A DNA stretch of 64,000 nucleotides from Thioalkalivibrio nitratireducens DSM 14787 (GTDB lineage: Bacteria; Pseudomonadota; Gammaproteobacteria; Ectothiorhodospirales; Ectothiorhodospiraceae). Made by a program: the position numbers and the translations under genes. Under the pieces are notes generated by a model. It worked only from the letters and a program-made list of their open reading frames with translations. It was not told the DNA's origin and searched no databases. Of this stretch, positions 32,032 through 41,367 are shown piece after piece (positions within the stretch are counted from its first letter, which is position 1; each line of letters begins with the position of its first letter). The stretch spans positions 3,934,501 to 3,998,500 of the forward strand of contig NC_019902.2 of assembly GCF_000321415.2 (NCBI RefSeq), in the 5' to 3' direction.

Positions 32032-32252
32032 CGGGCTGCACGCGGATGACGAGGTCACTGCGGTACCCGGTCGTCCGTTCCGGGCCGCCGGGTCCGGCGC
32101 CTAAACGGTCACCTGATTAGCGTGAAAATACAGCCACGGAAGAACACGGACAACACGGAAAATGACGGGTATTCAATATCTTGCTCAATTTCCGCGTGCT
32201 TCCGTGTCCGATTTTCATCCTTCGGGGTGCCTCACCCCCGAAGACATGATCG
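32032..32252. repeat. Intergenic repeats between ubiD and IS110 copy 3
   Basis: No gene. Holds GATTAGCGTGAAAATAC (relative of the IS110 border motif), CACGGAAGAACACGGA at about 32132, a reverse copy (TTCCGTGTCCGATTTTCAT), and a reverse-oriented GATGAAA ... CGCTAAC unit (TTTTCATCCTTCGGGGTG to GATCGTTAGCGTGAAA) into which copy 3 appears inserted. Confidence 0.55.
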
Positions 32253-33850
32253 TTAGCGTGAAAGAACCTGACGTTGGGGCGAGCGAGATTCTGGCGTGAC
32301 GCATGCCGGTGCGCAAATGCCTGCTTGCGGGACTCGAAGAGCCTGTGTGGCGGCTCAGGTGGCGGTGAGATAGCCGTGCTTTTCCAGCATCTTCAGCCAG
32401 CGCGGCGCGTTGCGCTGCACGACGAGAGCCTCGTAATCGACGGTGCGGTCCTGGTAGGGGTCGCATGATTGAGCATGGCGTAGACGATGCGCAGGAGCTT
32501 GTGCGCCAGGGCCACGATGGAGCGCTTGTGTCCCTTGCGGATGGACAAGGCCGAAAACTTGTCCTTGAGCGCACAGCGGGTGCGGGAGGCGGCTTGCGCG
32601 AACTCGCACAGCAGGCGACGGACCCAGGCGTTGCCCTTGCGCGTGCGTCCGCTCTTGCGTTTACCGGCGCTCTCGTGGTTGCCGGGGCAGATGCCGACCC
32701 AGGAAGCCAGGCGTTCCGCGTTGCCGAAGCTCGCCATGTCGGTGCCGATTTCGACGAGCAGCATGGCGGCGCCAATGCGGTCGATGCCGGGCACGGTTTC
32801 CAGCAGGCACACCTGCGGTTCCCAGGGGCCAGACCCGCAAGCAGTTCCTGTTCGAAGCGGGCGATCATGGCCTCGAGGTACTCGATGTGCGCCAGAACCT
32901 CGTTGAGCACGAAGCGGTGCCTGGTGCTCAGTTCCTCCGGTTGCAGGGCTTCGAACAGTTCTTCGCGGGAAGCCCGCAGGCGGCCGGCGAGGTCGAGGAT
33001 CGCGTGCATGGGGGCATCGGCGAGCAGGGCCTTGATCATGGCCCGTGCCGACGCGCCGTGTACGTCGGAGACCAGCACGTTCAGGCGAATCCCGGCATCG
33101 GTCAGCACCTTGTGCAGCCGGTTCTTCTCCGCGGCCAGCATCCCGACCAGCTTCTGGCGCTGCCGGGCGATCGAGGCGCAGATGGCGGATCTCGGCCGGA
33201 GGAATGAACGAAGCCCGCAGCAGACCGGCACGGGCCAGCGTGGCCAGCCACTGGGCATCGGAGAGGTCGGTCTTGCGGCCAGGCACGTTTCGGGCGTGAC
33301 GGGCATTGACCACCCAGGCCATGACGCCCACACGCTCAAGGGCCGCATAGGGCTCTTCCAGTAGATCCCAGTGCTCTCCATCACCACGACCTCGGGGTCA
33401 AACCCGCGAACCCACTCGGCCAACGCCCGCCGATCGCGCTTGAAACCACCAAACTCCCGGTGCTCCACCGCCACACTGCCATCGGGCTGCTCGATCAGCG
33501 CACAGGCCGTGATCTTGCTCTGGTGCACATCCAGACCGACAACGCGCCGGTGAATCGGGGTAATGTCCATGCTGACCTCCTCGGGCAAACGCACTATCCT
33601 TCACGATGTGCTGTCGCCAAGGGCGCCGTCCTTCAACGGCCTGTCGGGACTCGACGGCTCTTTTTTAGCGTGCGCTGTCCATGACCCTTCCAGGCCATGC
33701 CAGGCAATCCGGGGTACGAGTGAAGGGCAGCGGGTCGAGTTAGCGTGCGCGGTCAGGCGCCATCAAGAATTATCGCGACCTCAGCCCGACGCGACAGCAC
33801 GCCCATTATCTTTCATCATCGGGGGTGCCGCGCGCCCGGCGGCATGACAG
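32253..33850 (-). mobile_element. IS110-family element, copy 3 (decayed)
   Basis: 1598 bases, reverse orientation. TTAGCGTGAAA occurs at both borders (32253-32263 and 33851-33861). The noncoding left end matches copy 1 and differs from copy 2 near the first internal GCGCACGCTAA motif (CTGACCGCGC for CGGACCGCGC; CTGCCCTTCAC for CCGTCCCTCAC). The recombinase gene is frameshifted. Flanks are dispersed repeats on both sides. Confidence 0.88.
32355..33570 (-). pseudogene. IS110 transposase (recombinase), frameshifted
   Basis: Collinear with the intact 1218-base gene but 1216 bases long. Indels: a lost C near 33351 (GAGCCCTATG for GAGCCCCTATG), an extra base near 33173, a lost C near 32826 (GGCCCCTGG for GGCCCCCTGG) and a lost base near 32459. 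The central block with LVGMLAAEKNRLHK is readable in the original frame, while the DEDD C-terminal half and the Ser-containing domain are displaced. Probably inactive unless the indels are read errors. Confidence 0.88.
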
Positions 33851-33970
33851 TTAGCGTGAAAATGCAGCCACGGGCGCCCGGGTGTTGCGAACGCCGAGCG
33901 GCGGCTCACGCTTCGCTGCTCATCAGCCCGGCGGGGCCCCGCGAGTCGCGGGTTGTTCGTCTTCCCGCCC

Positions 33971-34846
33971 TCAGCGCCGTTCCCGATCGCCGCCGAGGCT
34001 CGCCTCGATGCCGCTGATCGCATCGTCGTAGCGCGGCGCCCAGTCCAGGGCCTGGCGCACCCGCGACGAATCCACCCAGCGCTGTTCGCGCAGGAAACTG
34101 GCCATCCCCGGATGGGCTGCGTAGTAGGCGTCGATATCGGGAATGCAGGGCGGCAGCACGACGCCGATCCGCTGCGCGACCGCCGTCGCGAAGTCGGTGC
34201 TGCTCATGTGCTCCGCGTCGGCCAGGTTGAAGAAACCGGTCGGCGCGCCACTCACGACGAGGCGCTGGATCACCGCGACGATGTCATCGCGGTGGATCCG
34301 GTTCCCTGGCGGACAGACCTCGGGACAGGGCAGCTCCAGCCCCGCCCGGATCGCCTCCTCCCGCAGCCGCCCGGGGCCGTAGATCCCCGGCAGCCGCAGG
34401 ATTGCCCACTGCGTTCCCCAGCGTGACGCGGCCTCCACCAGCGCCTGTTCCGCATCGAGCCGGCGCAGTGCGCGTGGCGACGCCGCCTGCAGTGACGCCT
34501 CCTCGGTGACCACCGCACCGTGCTGGTTGCCATAGACGCCGGTCGTGCTCGCATACACGAACCGTTCGGGGGGCTCGGACTCCAGTGCCGCCAGAAGCCG
34601 CCGCAGGCGCGGATCACCCGCGCCGGATTTCGGCGGCGGTGCGAGGTAGACGATCCGCCGCGTGCCGGCACCATCCGCGCTCAGCGTCTCTGCGTCGAGA
34701 TCCACCGGGCGAATCCTCGGGTCGTCGTCGGCCTGGCGCCGCCAGCCCAGCCACTGGACGCCCTCGCGATCCAGCGCCTGCCCCAGCGCATGCCCCACGT
34801 AGCCCATCCCGACGATCAGCACCGTGTCCTCCCCTGACATCCCCAT
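33971..34846 (-). CDS. NAD(P)-binding SDR epimerase-like protein (YeeZ type)
   Basis: Extended short-chain dehydrogenase/reductase fold. The 291-residue protein has the N-terminal nucleotide motif VLIVGMGYVGHALGQAL, the FVYASTTGVYGNQHG strand and the segment LRLPGIYGPGRL. The catalytic Tyr-x-x-x-Lys is not clearly present, which suggests a YeeZ-like atypical member with uncertain activity. Two close ATG codons (34846 and 34840) fit; an in-frame extension upstream is less likely. It is divergent from the reductase gene across 74 bases. Substrate unknown. Confidence 0.72.
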   Translation of the reverse strand: MGMSGEDTVLIVGMGYVGHALGQALDREGVQWLGWRRQADDDPRIRPVDLDAETLSADGAGTRRIVYLAPPPKSGAGDPRLRRLLAALESEPPERFVYASTTGVYGNQHGAVVTEEASLQAASPRALRRLDAEQALVEAASRWGTQWAILRLPGIYGPGRLREEAIRAGLELPCPEVCPPGNRIHRDDIVAVIQRLVVSGAPTGFFNLADAEHMSSTDFATAVAQRIGVVLPPCIPDIDAYYAAHPGMASFLREQRWVDSSRVRQALDWAPRYDDAISGIEASLGGDRERR

Positions 34847-34920
34847 CACACCCCGGCTTGTTTGCGTTCGCCCCCCGATTGTCGACAATTCGGGCTTCGT
34901 TCACCAGCGGGGATCACCGC

Positions 34921-35973
34921 ATGGCGTTTCAGGTTACGGTACGGCCCGCGAACCACGTGTTCACGGTCGAAGACGGCGAGACCGTGCTCGACGCGGCGCT
35001 TCGCCAGGGCTTTGCCTTTCCGTACGGATGCCGCGACGGGGCCTGCGGCACCTGCCGGGGCCGGGTGCTCTCCGGCACGGTCGATTACGGTCCCCGCCGC
35101 CCCCCGGGGCTCAGTGACGAGAACGAGGCTGCCGGATTCGCGCTGTTCTGCCAGGCGGTGCCGGTCGACGATCTCGAGATCGAGGTGCGCGAGGTCGGTG
35201 CCGTACGTGATATCGCGATCAAGACCCTGCCGTGCAGGGTCGCATCGCGCAGCTTTCTTGCGCCGGACGTGGTCGAGCTGCGGCTGCAACTGCCGGCAAC
35301 CGAGCGCCTGCAGTTCCTGGCCGGCCAGTACATCGACATCCTGTTGAAAGGTGGCGAGCGGCGCAGCTATTCGCTGGCGAACGCACCGCACGACGACCGT
35401 CACCTGGTGCTGCACGTCAAGAAGGTGCCGGGCGGCCGATTCTCCGACGCCGTGTTCCACGAAATGAAGGAGAAGGCGCTGCTGCGAATCGAAGGCCCGC
35501 TCGGCAGCTTCATCCTGGACGAGCAATCCGAGCGGCCCCGCCTGTTCGTCGGCGGCGGAACCGGGTTCGCCCCGCTGAAGGGCATGCTGGATCACCTGGC
35601 GGAACAGGGGCTGGACCACCCCCTCCACCTGTTCTGGGGCGCGCGCGACGCGCAGGGGATTTATGCGGCCGACTGGCTTCGCGAGCGAATCGCGCAGCAC
35701 GGCGACCGCTTCCGGTTCACGCCGGTGCTGTCGGAGGCCACCGACCCGGAGGTAGCAGGTTTTCCGGCGCGCTCGGGCTGGCTGCACGACGCTGTCTGCG
35801 CAACCTATCCGGACCTTTCGGACTTCGATGTGTACATGGCCGGACCCCCGCCGATGATTCAGGCGGCGAAGCCCTGCTTTTTCGCGGCGGGGTTGCCGGA
35901 AGATCGCCTGTTCTACGACAGTTTCGAGCCCGCAGCCCAGCCCGTACCCGGCACCGACGCGGCCACCGTGTAG
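34921..35973 (+). CDS. Ferredoxin-fused flavin/NAD(P)H oxidoreductase (CDP-6-deoxy-glucoseen reductase-like)
   Basis: Three-domain electron-transfer flavoprotein of 350 residues: an N-terminal [2Fe-2S] plant-type ferredoxin domain with cysteines in YGCRDGACGTCRG and a later FCQ, an FAD-binding domain with RRSYSLANAP, and an NAD(P)-binding domain with FVGGGTGFAPLKGM and a C-terminal FYDSF. The ATG at 34921 begins the ferredoxin domain. In E. coli the flavin reductase gene fre adjoins ubiD, and UbiX/UbiD chemistry needs reduced FMN, so this may supply reduced flavin (inference); an alternative is deoxysugar or oxygenase reduction. Confidence 0.82.
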   Translation: MAFQVTVRPANHVFTVEDGETVLDAALRQGFAFPYGCRDGACGTCRGRVLSGTVDYGPRRPPGLSDENEAAGFALFCQAVPVDDLEIEVREVGAVRDIAIKTLPCRVASRSFLAPDVVELRLQLPATERLQFLAGQYIDILLKGGERRSYSLANAPHDDRHLVLHVKKVPGGRFSDAVFHEMKEKALLRIEGPLGSFILDEQSERPRLFVGGGTGFAPLKGMLDHLAEQGLDHPLHLFWGARDAQGIYAADWLRERIAQHGDRFRFTPVLSEATDPEVAGFPARSGWLHDAVCATYPDLSDFDVYMAGPPPMIQAAKPCFFAAGLPEDRLFYDSFEPAAQPVPGTDAATV

Positions 35974-36197
35974 CAGCCTGTCGGACGCAGGCTGCGTTCC
36001 TCGCGTTCACGGTTCGGTTGGCGTTTCCCTTTGCAGACCCGCGCAGCTTCCCTGATCATCCGATGATGCTTGGCCCTTCGGCGGGAGCATCCGGCCTGAC
36101 CGCGGCCTGCGGAGCGCACTGCCGCCTGGCGCGGATCCGCCCGGAACGGCGGTGGCCGCCGCGCCGTCCCCGTCAAGCGGCCATGTCCGCGGAAGTG
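35974..36197. other. Intergenic gap between the convergent reductase and hemD genes
   Basis: About 220 noncoding bases between two convergent genes. It contains GCAGCTTCCCTGATCATCC at about 36044, a degenerate relative of the repeat found at 17561 and 17742. No T-tailed terminator is evident. Confidence 0.4.
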
Positions 36198-37052
36198 TCA
36201 TCCTGCGGACGGCTCGGACGGCTCGGACGGCTCGGACGGCTCGGACGGCTCCCGCTCGCCGCCTCGACCGGATGCGTGCAGTCGAAGCACAGCCGCGAGC
36301 ATTGCGGTATCGGTGGGGTCGTCGGCGGTCTCGATCCGGCCGGCGAAACCCTCGTCCCGCGCCATCGCCGCGACGCGGGTGGCACCCGCCACCAGCGCGG
36401 TGCGCAGCAGCGCGACCTGCCCGGCTCTTCCGATCATCCGGCACAGGTTCTGCAGGCTCTCGCCGCTGGTCACCGTGATCGCGTCGACACGCCGGTTTGC
36501 CAGCGCCTGCCGCAGCGGTGTCGCGTCGATATCCGGTAGCGCCCGTCGGTAGGCCTCGGCGTAGACGACCTCGGCCCCCCGCTCGGTAAGGATCTCGCGC
36601 AGATGCGGGCGACCGCCGTCGCCGCGGAAGATCACGACCCGGCGCCCGCGTACCTGCTGCATCGCCGGTTCCTCCAGCAGTGCCTCGCTGTCGAACCGCG
36701 CCGCGGGCACGATCGTCGGGGCAACCCCGTGTTCACGCAACTCGGACGCGGTGCGCGCGCCGATGGCCGCGGCCGCAACCCCCTGTGGCCAGGCGCCGCG
36801 CTCGCGCAGCAGTGCCAGCACCCGCTGCACCGCGTTGGCGCTCACGAATACTGCGATGTCGAAGCCATCGAGGCCTGCGAGCACCGTGTTCAGCTGCGCC
36901 GGATCCGCGGGGCCCCGGATCTCGATCACCGGGAAACGGGTAACCTGTGCCCCCTGCGCCTCGAGCATCGTGCAGAATGGCCCGGCCTGAGCGGCCGGGC
37001 GCGTCACCACCACGTGCATCCCGGCCAGTGGCCCGACCCCTGCCTCGCCCAT
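36198..37052 (-). CDS. hemD: Uroporphyrinogen-III synthase
   Basis: Closes and inverts ring D of hydroxymethylbilane to make uroporphyrinogen III in heme biosynthesis. The 284-residue product begins MGEAGVGPLAGMHVVVTRPAAQAGPF and shows FVSANAVQRVL, IGARTASELREHG and TVTSGESLQNL, the weakly conserved family strands. The ATG lies two bases after the hemC stop. The C-terminus ends in an unusual run of five Ser-Glu-Pro units encoded by a nine-base tandem repeat; these residues lie beyond the family fold and are probably dispensable (inference). Confidence 0.9.
   Translation of the reverse strand: MGEAGVGPLAGMHVVVTRPAAQAGPFCTMLEAQGAQVTRFPVIEIRGPADPAQLNTVLAGLDGFDIAVFVSANAVQRVLALLRERGAWPQGVAAAAIGARTASELREHGVAPTIVPAARFDSEALLEEPAMQQVRGRRVVIFRGDGGRPHLREILTERGAEVVYAEAYRRALPDIDATPLRQALANRRVDAITVTSGESLQNLCRMIGRAGQVALLRTALVAGATRVAAMARDEGFAGRIETADDPTDTAMLAAVLRLHASGRGGEREPSEPSEPSEPSEPSAG
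36206..36250. repeat. Nine-base tandem repeat in hemD
   Basis: Five perfect head-to-tail copies of CGGACGGCT. Read on the minus strand they encode repeating Ser-Glu-Pro at the extreme C-terminus of HemD, just before the stop codon. The unit length is a multiple of three, so copy-number changes would keep the frame. Confidence 0.9.
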
Positions 37053-37054
37053 GG

Positions 37055-37987
37055 TCAACGCGCCTGCGAATGGGCCGCCGCGAGGAGTTCCCCCGCTCCC
37101 TGTGCCAGCAGATCGTCGGCCAGCGCGATCCCGAGTGTCTCGCCTGCTGCACGAGGCCCGCGGCGTTCCCCTCGCAGCATCCGGCTGCCGTCGACTGCGC
37201 CGACCAGGCCTCGAAGGTACAGTTCTTCGCCTTCCAGCACCGCGTGACACGCCAGCGGTACCTGGCAGCCGCCCTCCAGCCGGCGGTTGAATGCGCGTTC
37301 GGCCCGGACCCGGTCCGCGGTCGCCGCGTGGTTCAGCCCCGAGATAAGTTCGATGACCTCAGTATCTCCGTCCCGGCACTCGATCGCGATCGCGCCCTGA
37401 CCCACGGCCGGCAGGCTGATTCCGGGTTCGATGCGCGCCCGGATCCTCTCCTCGAACCCCAGGCGCTTCAGCCCGGCGGCGGCGAGCAGGATCGCGTCGT
37501 AGTCCCCGGCATCCAGGCGTGCCAGCCGCGTATTCACGTTGCCGCGCAGGTCGGTGATCACCAGATCCGGGCGCCGCGCACGCAGCTGGCACTGCCGGCG
37601 CAGGCTGGACGAGCCCACCCGGGCGCCCTCCGGCAGCGCGTCGAGGTCAGCATGGTCGTTGGATACGAATGCATCCAGCGGATCCTCGCGTTCCAGGATC
37701 ACCGGCAGCACGAGCTGTTCGGGAAGCTCCATCGGCACGTCCTTGACCGAGTGCACTGCGATATCGGCCCGATCCTCGAGCAGAGCCATTTCCAACTCCT
37801 TCACGAACAGCCCCTTGCCGCCGATTCGTGCCAGTGGCGCGTCCAGGATGCGATCCCCCTGCGTCGTCATCGTCACCAGTTCGACCTCGAGTCCCGGGTG
37901 CAGCCGGCGAAGCCCGCTGGCGACGTGCTCGGCCTGCCATACGGCAAGGGGGCTTTTTCGGGTTGCGATACGCAGCAGGTTCTTCAT
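37055..37987 (-). CDS. hemC: Porphobilinogen deaminase (hydroxymethylbilane synthase)
   Basis: Polymerises four porphobilinogens for heme synthesis. The 310-residue product has the N-terminal [16 protein letters not shown], the catalytic region [11 protein letters not shown], the [13 protein letters not shown] and [13 protein letters not shown] arginine segments, and the dipyrromethane-cofactor Cys in [12 protein letters not shown]. It starts at ATG 37987 and is followed by hemD after two bases, the standard hemCD operon. A TATAAT box lies about 50 bases upstream. Confidence 0.96.
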   Translation of the reverse strand: MKNLLRIATRKSPLAVWQAEHVASGLRRLHPGLEVELVTMTTQGDRILDAPLARIGGKGLFVKELEMALLEDRADIAVHSVKDVPMELPEQLVLPVILEREDPLDAFVSNDHADLDALPEGARVGSSSLRRQCQLRARRPDLVITDLRGNVNTRLARLDAGDYDAILLAAAGLKRLGFEERIRARIEPGISLPAVGQGAIAIECRDGDTEVIELISGLNHAATADRVRAERAFNRRLEGGCQVPLACHAVLEGEELYLRGLVGAVDGSRMLRGERRGPRAAGETLGIALADDLLAQGAGELLAAAHSQAR

Positions 37988-38035
37988 GGGAAATCCGAAA
38001 TCGGGCCGCCGGGCGGCGTGGAATCGAACCCCAAA

Positions 38036-38041
38036 TTATAG
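38036..38041 (-). promoter_or_regulatory. Candidate hemCD promoter -10 box
   Basis: On the minus strand a perfect TATAAT is found 49 bases upstream of the hemC ATG. The region 16-18 bases further upstream lacks a good TTGACA-like hexamer, so an activator or a weak -35 would be needed. Confidence 0.4.
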
Positions 38042-38198
38042 CCTCCAAATAACCATTCATGCCCCGGCGCCTGTCGGAGCCTGCGTTGCAGGCGAACACA
38101 GGGGCAGCGGGCGCGATTCGCCGTGTCGGGGTGGTCTTGCAGGCAACTGCCGCGCCCCCGGAGCCCCCGAACCTGCGGCTCGGGCCTTGAAATCCGGG

Positions 38199-38207
38199 TG
38201 ATATACT
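38199..38207 (+). promoter_or_regulatory. Candidate argH promoter with extended -10
   Basis: TGATATACT is an extended -10 element (TG, one base, TATACT) about 30 bases before the argH ATG. No -35 is apparent, which extended -10 promoters can tolerate. Confidence 0.4.
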
Positions 38208-38237
38208 GGGCTTCGCCCTGTTTTGCGAGACTGCGTG

Positions 38238-39668
38238 ATGCCCCAGGAATCCCGTCCCGACGCGCCGGCCAACCCCGCTGCCAAACTCTGGGGAGGCCGT
38301 TTCAGCGAGGCTACCGATGCCTTCGTGGAAGCCTTCACCGCCTCGGTCGGCTTCGACCGGCGCCTCTATGCGCAGGACATTGCCGGCTCGATCGCCCACG
38401 CGACGATGCTGGCCGACGTCGGCGTGCTGACCCAAGCCGAGGCCGAGGCCATCCGCTCCGGACTCGAGGAAATACGGGCCGAAATCGAGGCGGACCGGTT
38501 CGACTGGTCGGTCGCCCGCGAAGACGTGCACATGAACATCGAGGCACGGCTGATCGACAAGATCGGCGAGACCGGGAAGAAGCTCCACACCGGCCGCTCG
38601 CGCAACGACCAGGTGGCCACCGATATCCGCCTGTGGCTGCGCGACGCGATCGATGCGCTGCTGGTCCAGTTGCGGCTCTACCAGCGCGGCCTGCTGGATC
38701 TTGCCGAGCGCGAGCATGCGACCGTCATGCCGGGCTTCACGCACCTGCAGACCGCCCAACCGGTCACTTTCGGCCACCACATGATGGCCTGGTACGAGAT
38801 GCTGGAACGCGACGCCGAGCGCCTGACCGACTGCCGGAGCCGGGTGAATCGTCTGCCGCTGGGTGCGGCCGCGCTGGCGGGTACCGGCTATCCGCTCGAC
38901 CGCGAGATGACCGCGCGCCTGCTCGGCTTCGAAGGGATCTGCCGCAACTCGCTGGACGCGGTCAGTGACCGCGACTTCGCGATCGAATTCACCGCGAGCG
39001 CGGCGCTGATCATGATGCACCTGTCGCGCCAGGCCGAGGAACTGATCCTATGGACCAGCGCGCAGTTCGCGTTCATCGACCTGCCGGATCGCTACTGCAC
39101 CGGCTCCTCAATCATGCCGCAGAAGAAAAACCCGGACGTGCCGGAACTGGTGCGTGGGAAGACCGGCCGCGTCTATGGGCACCTGATGGCGCTGCTGACG
39201 CTGATGAAGGGCCAGCCACTCGCCTACAACAAGGACAACCAGGAAGACAAGGAACCGCTGTTCGACACCGTCGACACCCTGGCCGGCAGCCTGCGCGCGT
39301 TTGCGGACATGGTGCCGAACCTGCGGGTGAATGCAGACCAACTGCTGCAGGCGACCCGCCGCGGCTTTGCCACCGCCACCGACCTCGCCGACTACCTGGT
39401 CGGCAAGGGACTGGCGTTCCGCGATGCGCACGAAGTGGTCGGGCGCGCGGTCTGGCTGGCGTCGCAGCGCGGCTGCGACCTCGCGGACCTGGAACTCGAT
39501 GAGTTGCGCGGCTTCGATGCCCGGATCGGCCCGGAGGTGTACGAGCTGCTTACCCCCGAGGGTTCCGCTGCCGCGCGCGACCTGCCCGGTGGAACCGCCC
39601 CCGCACAGGTTCTGGCGCGGATCGCCGAGGCCCGGGAACACCTCGCGCGAGTCGCACCGGCAACCTGA
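38238..39668 (+). CDS. argH: Argininosuccinate lyase
   Basis: Last step of arginine biosynthesis: argininosuccinate to arginine and fumarate. The 476-residue product has the N-terminal [23 protein letters not shown]-type block, EDVHMNIE, the [12 protein letters not shown] region, the catalytic-His segment [11 protein letters not shown] and the fumarase/lyase signature [12 protein letters not shown]. The ATG at 38238 was chosen; a TTG five codons earlier is also in frame. It is divergent from hemCD over 250 bases. Confidence 0.96.
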   Translation: MPQESRPDAPANPAAKLWGGRFSEATDAFVEAFTASVGFDRRLYAQDIAGSIAHATMLADVGVLTQAEAEAIRSGLEEIRAEIEADRFDWSVAREDVHMNIEARLIDKIGETGKKLHTGRSRNDQVATDIRLWLRDAIDALLVQLRLYQRGLLDLAEREHATVMPGFTHLQTAQPVTFGHHMMAWYEMLERDAERLTDCRSRVNRLPLGAAALAGTGYPLDREMTARLLGFEGICRNSLDAVSDRDFAIEFTASAALIMMHLSRQAEELILWTSAQFAFIDLPDRYCTGSSIMPQKKNPDVPELVRGKTGRVYGHLMALLTLMKGQPLAYNKDNQEDKEPLFDTVDTLAGSLRAFADMVPNLRVNADQLLQATRRGFATATDLADYLVGKGLAFRDAHEVVGRAVWLASQRGCDLADLELDELRGFDARIGPEVYELLTPEGSAAARDLPGGTAPAQVLARIAEAREHLARVAPAT

Positions 39669-39721
39669 CACGATCAGCGCCGCGCCCGCCCGCCCAACCT
39701 CAGACCCCGGCCCATCGCCAA

Positions 39722-39982
39722 TGCCTGCGGCACAACCTACGGCGGCTACGGCGGTTGTGGTAGGGCGGAAGAGGCCGAAGGCCGTCATCCGCCGCCCCAC
39801 GCCGGCGTTGCCGCGGCTGTGGGTGCTGGCTACTCCAGTTCCCGCGTAGGTTGTGCCGACGCAGCAACGTTGTGCCTGCGGTACAACCTACGGCGGCTAC
39901 AGCTGGTTGTGGTAGGGCGGAAGAGGCCGAAGGCCGTCATCCGCCGCTCCCACGCCGGCGTTGCCGCGGCTGCCGGTGCCGG
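39722..39982. repeat. Two tandem copies of a 151-base unit carrying the GTAGGGCGGAA hairpin
   Basis: The sequence beginning TGCCTGCGGCACAACCTAC at 39722 recurs at 39873 with about 90 percent identity over more than 100 bases. Each unit contains the hairpin-forming GTAGGGCGGAA ... TCCGCC block also found at 29675. The second copy runs to the stop codon of the next gene. No gene lies in this 314-base gap. Confidence 0.75.
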
Positions 39983-40504
39983 CTATTCGAGGTAGGACTC
40001 CAGTACCTGCCAGGTCACGTTGCCATGGGCAACGTCGTACTCGAGCAGCATCTGCCCGCGCACGTGCCCATCCTCGAAGGTTGCGAGCACCCAGCGGTCG
40101 TTCAGCACGTGGATGCCATCGGGAACGAAGTACATCTGGCCGCCCAGCACCGGCGCGTGGGAAATCAGTTCCGGCTGCTCCAGCAGGCTCCTGGCCAGCT
40201 GCAATTCCGGCCGCGCGATTCCGCGACGCTGCATCGCCTGGACCTGGGCGTTGGTCAGGCCGACTTCGGCTGGCCGAGGCACCTCGTGCTGGGTGTACTG
40301 CGCGAGCTGCATCTGGGCGTCGAGCAGTTCGCGATTCGCCTCCGCGACATCACGTTCCAGTCCGATGCCGCGTGCTACGTAGATCGCCAGCACGACCACG
40401 AAGAACAGCATGAACCCCAGCCACGCCAGGCGCTCGGTGAACTTCAATCCCTCGGTCGAGGCCTGTTCCTCCGCCATCACTTCCTCCTGCTTGCGCTCAC
40501 TCAT
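39983..40504 (-). CDS. Unrecognised single-pass membrane protein
   Basis: I do not recognise this 173-residue protein. It has a charged cytoplasmic N-terminus, one membrane helix at about residues 27-44 (LAWLGFMLFFVVVLAIYVA), then a helical stretch (GLERDVAEANRELLDAQMQLAQ) and a C-terminal beta-rich part with WVLATFEDGHVRGQMLLEYD. The ATG overlaps the stop of the upstream lipoprotein gene by eight bases, so they are probably co-expressed, perhaps as the tail of the type II secretion operon. The stop codon falls at the end of the preceding repeat unit, so the original C-terminus may have been altered. Confidence 0.65.
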   Translation of the reverse strand: MSERKQEEVMAEEQASTEGLKFTERLAWLGFMLFFVVVLAIYVARGIGLERDVAEANRELLDAQMQLAQYTQHEVPRPAEVGLTNAQVQAMQRRGIARPELQLARSLLEQPELISHAPVLGGQMYFVPDGIHVLNDRWVLATFEDGHVRGQMLLEYDVAHGNVTWQVLESYLE

Positions 40505-41129
40505 CGGCGAGTTGCATCAGTAACTGGGCCGCGTCGGCTGCGGCCTGGGTGCGTGGGTAATACTGCACGACATATTCCGCGCGCGCCCGGGCCAGCGGCC
40601 GGTCGCCCCGCCGGTGTTCCCGGCGTGCCAGCGCGAACTCCGCGTCCGCGATCCCCTCGCGCAGGCGCACCAGGCGCGGCGCCAGGTTTTCCACGTACTC
40701 GGACAGCGGGCGTTCCCGCAGGTACACCGTGATCTCGCGGAACAGTCGCCGACCCTCCCCGATCCGAGCCTCGGGCTCGGTCACCGACGGCCGGGACCAA
40801 GCCCCAAAGCCCGCGAGCGCGTGCAGGTAGGCGGCATAGTCGGCATCCGGGTGCTCGGGGTGACGTTCCAGGAAGCCGGCCGATACCCGCCGCGCCCGCG
40901 TGAAGTCGCCGCCCTGCAGACAGGTCTGCCCGACCTCCAGCAGTCGGCGCGGGGCGTCCGTCGCACCCGCCTCCCAGAGGTCGTAGGCACCACGGCAGTC
41001 GCCCGCGCGCAGCGCCTGCTCCAGGCCGTCCGCGGGAACGGAGGGCCGGGGCTCCCCGGGCAGCGTGGCGCACCCGACCAGCCAGAGCAATGGCGCGAGG
41101 AGCAGGAGGCGAAGCGGTATGGCGGGCAT
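40497..41129 (-). CDS. Putative outer-membrane lipoprotein with TPR-like helices
   Basis: The product begins with a lipoprotein signal peptide ending in the lipobox LVGC (MPAIPLRLLLLAPLLWLVGC), then Ala-Thr after the Cys, which favours outer-membrane sorting. The rest (about 190 residues) is helical with TPR-like spacing (LEQALRAGDCRGAYDLWEAG, LEVGQTCLQGGDFTRARRVSAGFLERHPEHPDA in part, HRRGDRPLARARAEYVVQYYP), resembling BamD/PilF-type proteins. An in-frame ATG six codons upstream is possible. It follows gspN by about 240 bases on the same strand; a pilotin-like role for the secretin is a guess. Confidence 0.7.
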   Translation of the reverse strand: MPAIPLRLLLLAPLLWLVGCATLPGEPRPSVPADGLEQALRAGDCRGAYDLWEAGATDAPRRLLEVGQTCLQGGDFTRARRVSAGFLERHPEHPDADYAAYLHALAGFGAWSRPSVTEPEARIGEGRRLFREITVYLRERPLSEYVENLAPRLVRLREGIADAEFALARREHRRGDRPLARARAEYVVQYYPRTQAAADAAQLLMQLADE

Positions 41130-41367
41130 CGAGGCTTTCGGCAGCATAAGGCACAGTCGCGCATGATACCGCGGATCCGCCAGCCCTTCAGCGCCACCGC
41201 TCGGGCGGCCGGGATGCAACGGAACCTCGGGCACCCCCGGAACGACTCGACCCCCTGGTCGGGCCTCGACGATGGCAGGCCACCGGTACTGTCGGCACGC
41301 GTGCAGCCCCGTCGGGAATGCTGCCCGGCACGGACCCGGGCCGCGCAGCCGTCCCTGCCGGCTACCG

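Noticed and set aside
38020-38041. GGGGTTCGATTCC on the minus strand resembles the T-loop of a tRNA
   Set aside because: No anticodon arm, D-arm or acceptor pairing can be built on either side; it lies in the hemC upstream region.
39722-39985. CRISPR array
   Set aside because: Only two copies, 151 bases apart, without spacer-repeat structure; the unit is a duplicated intergenic repeat.
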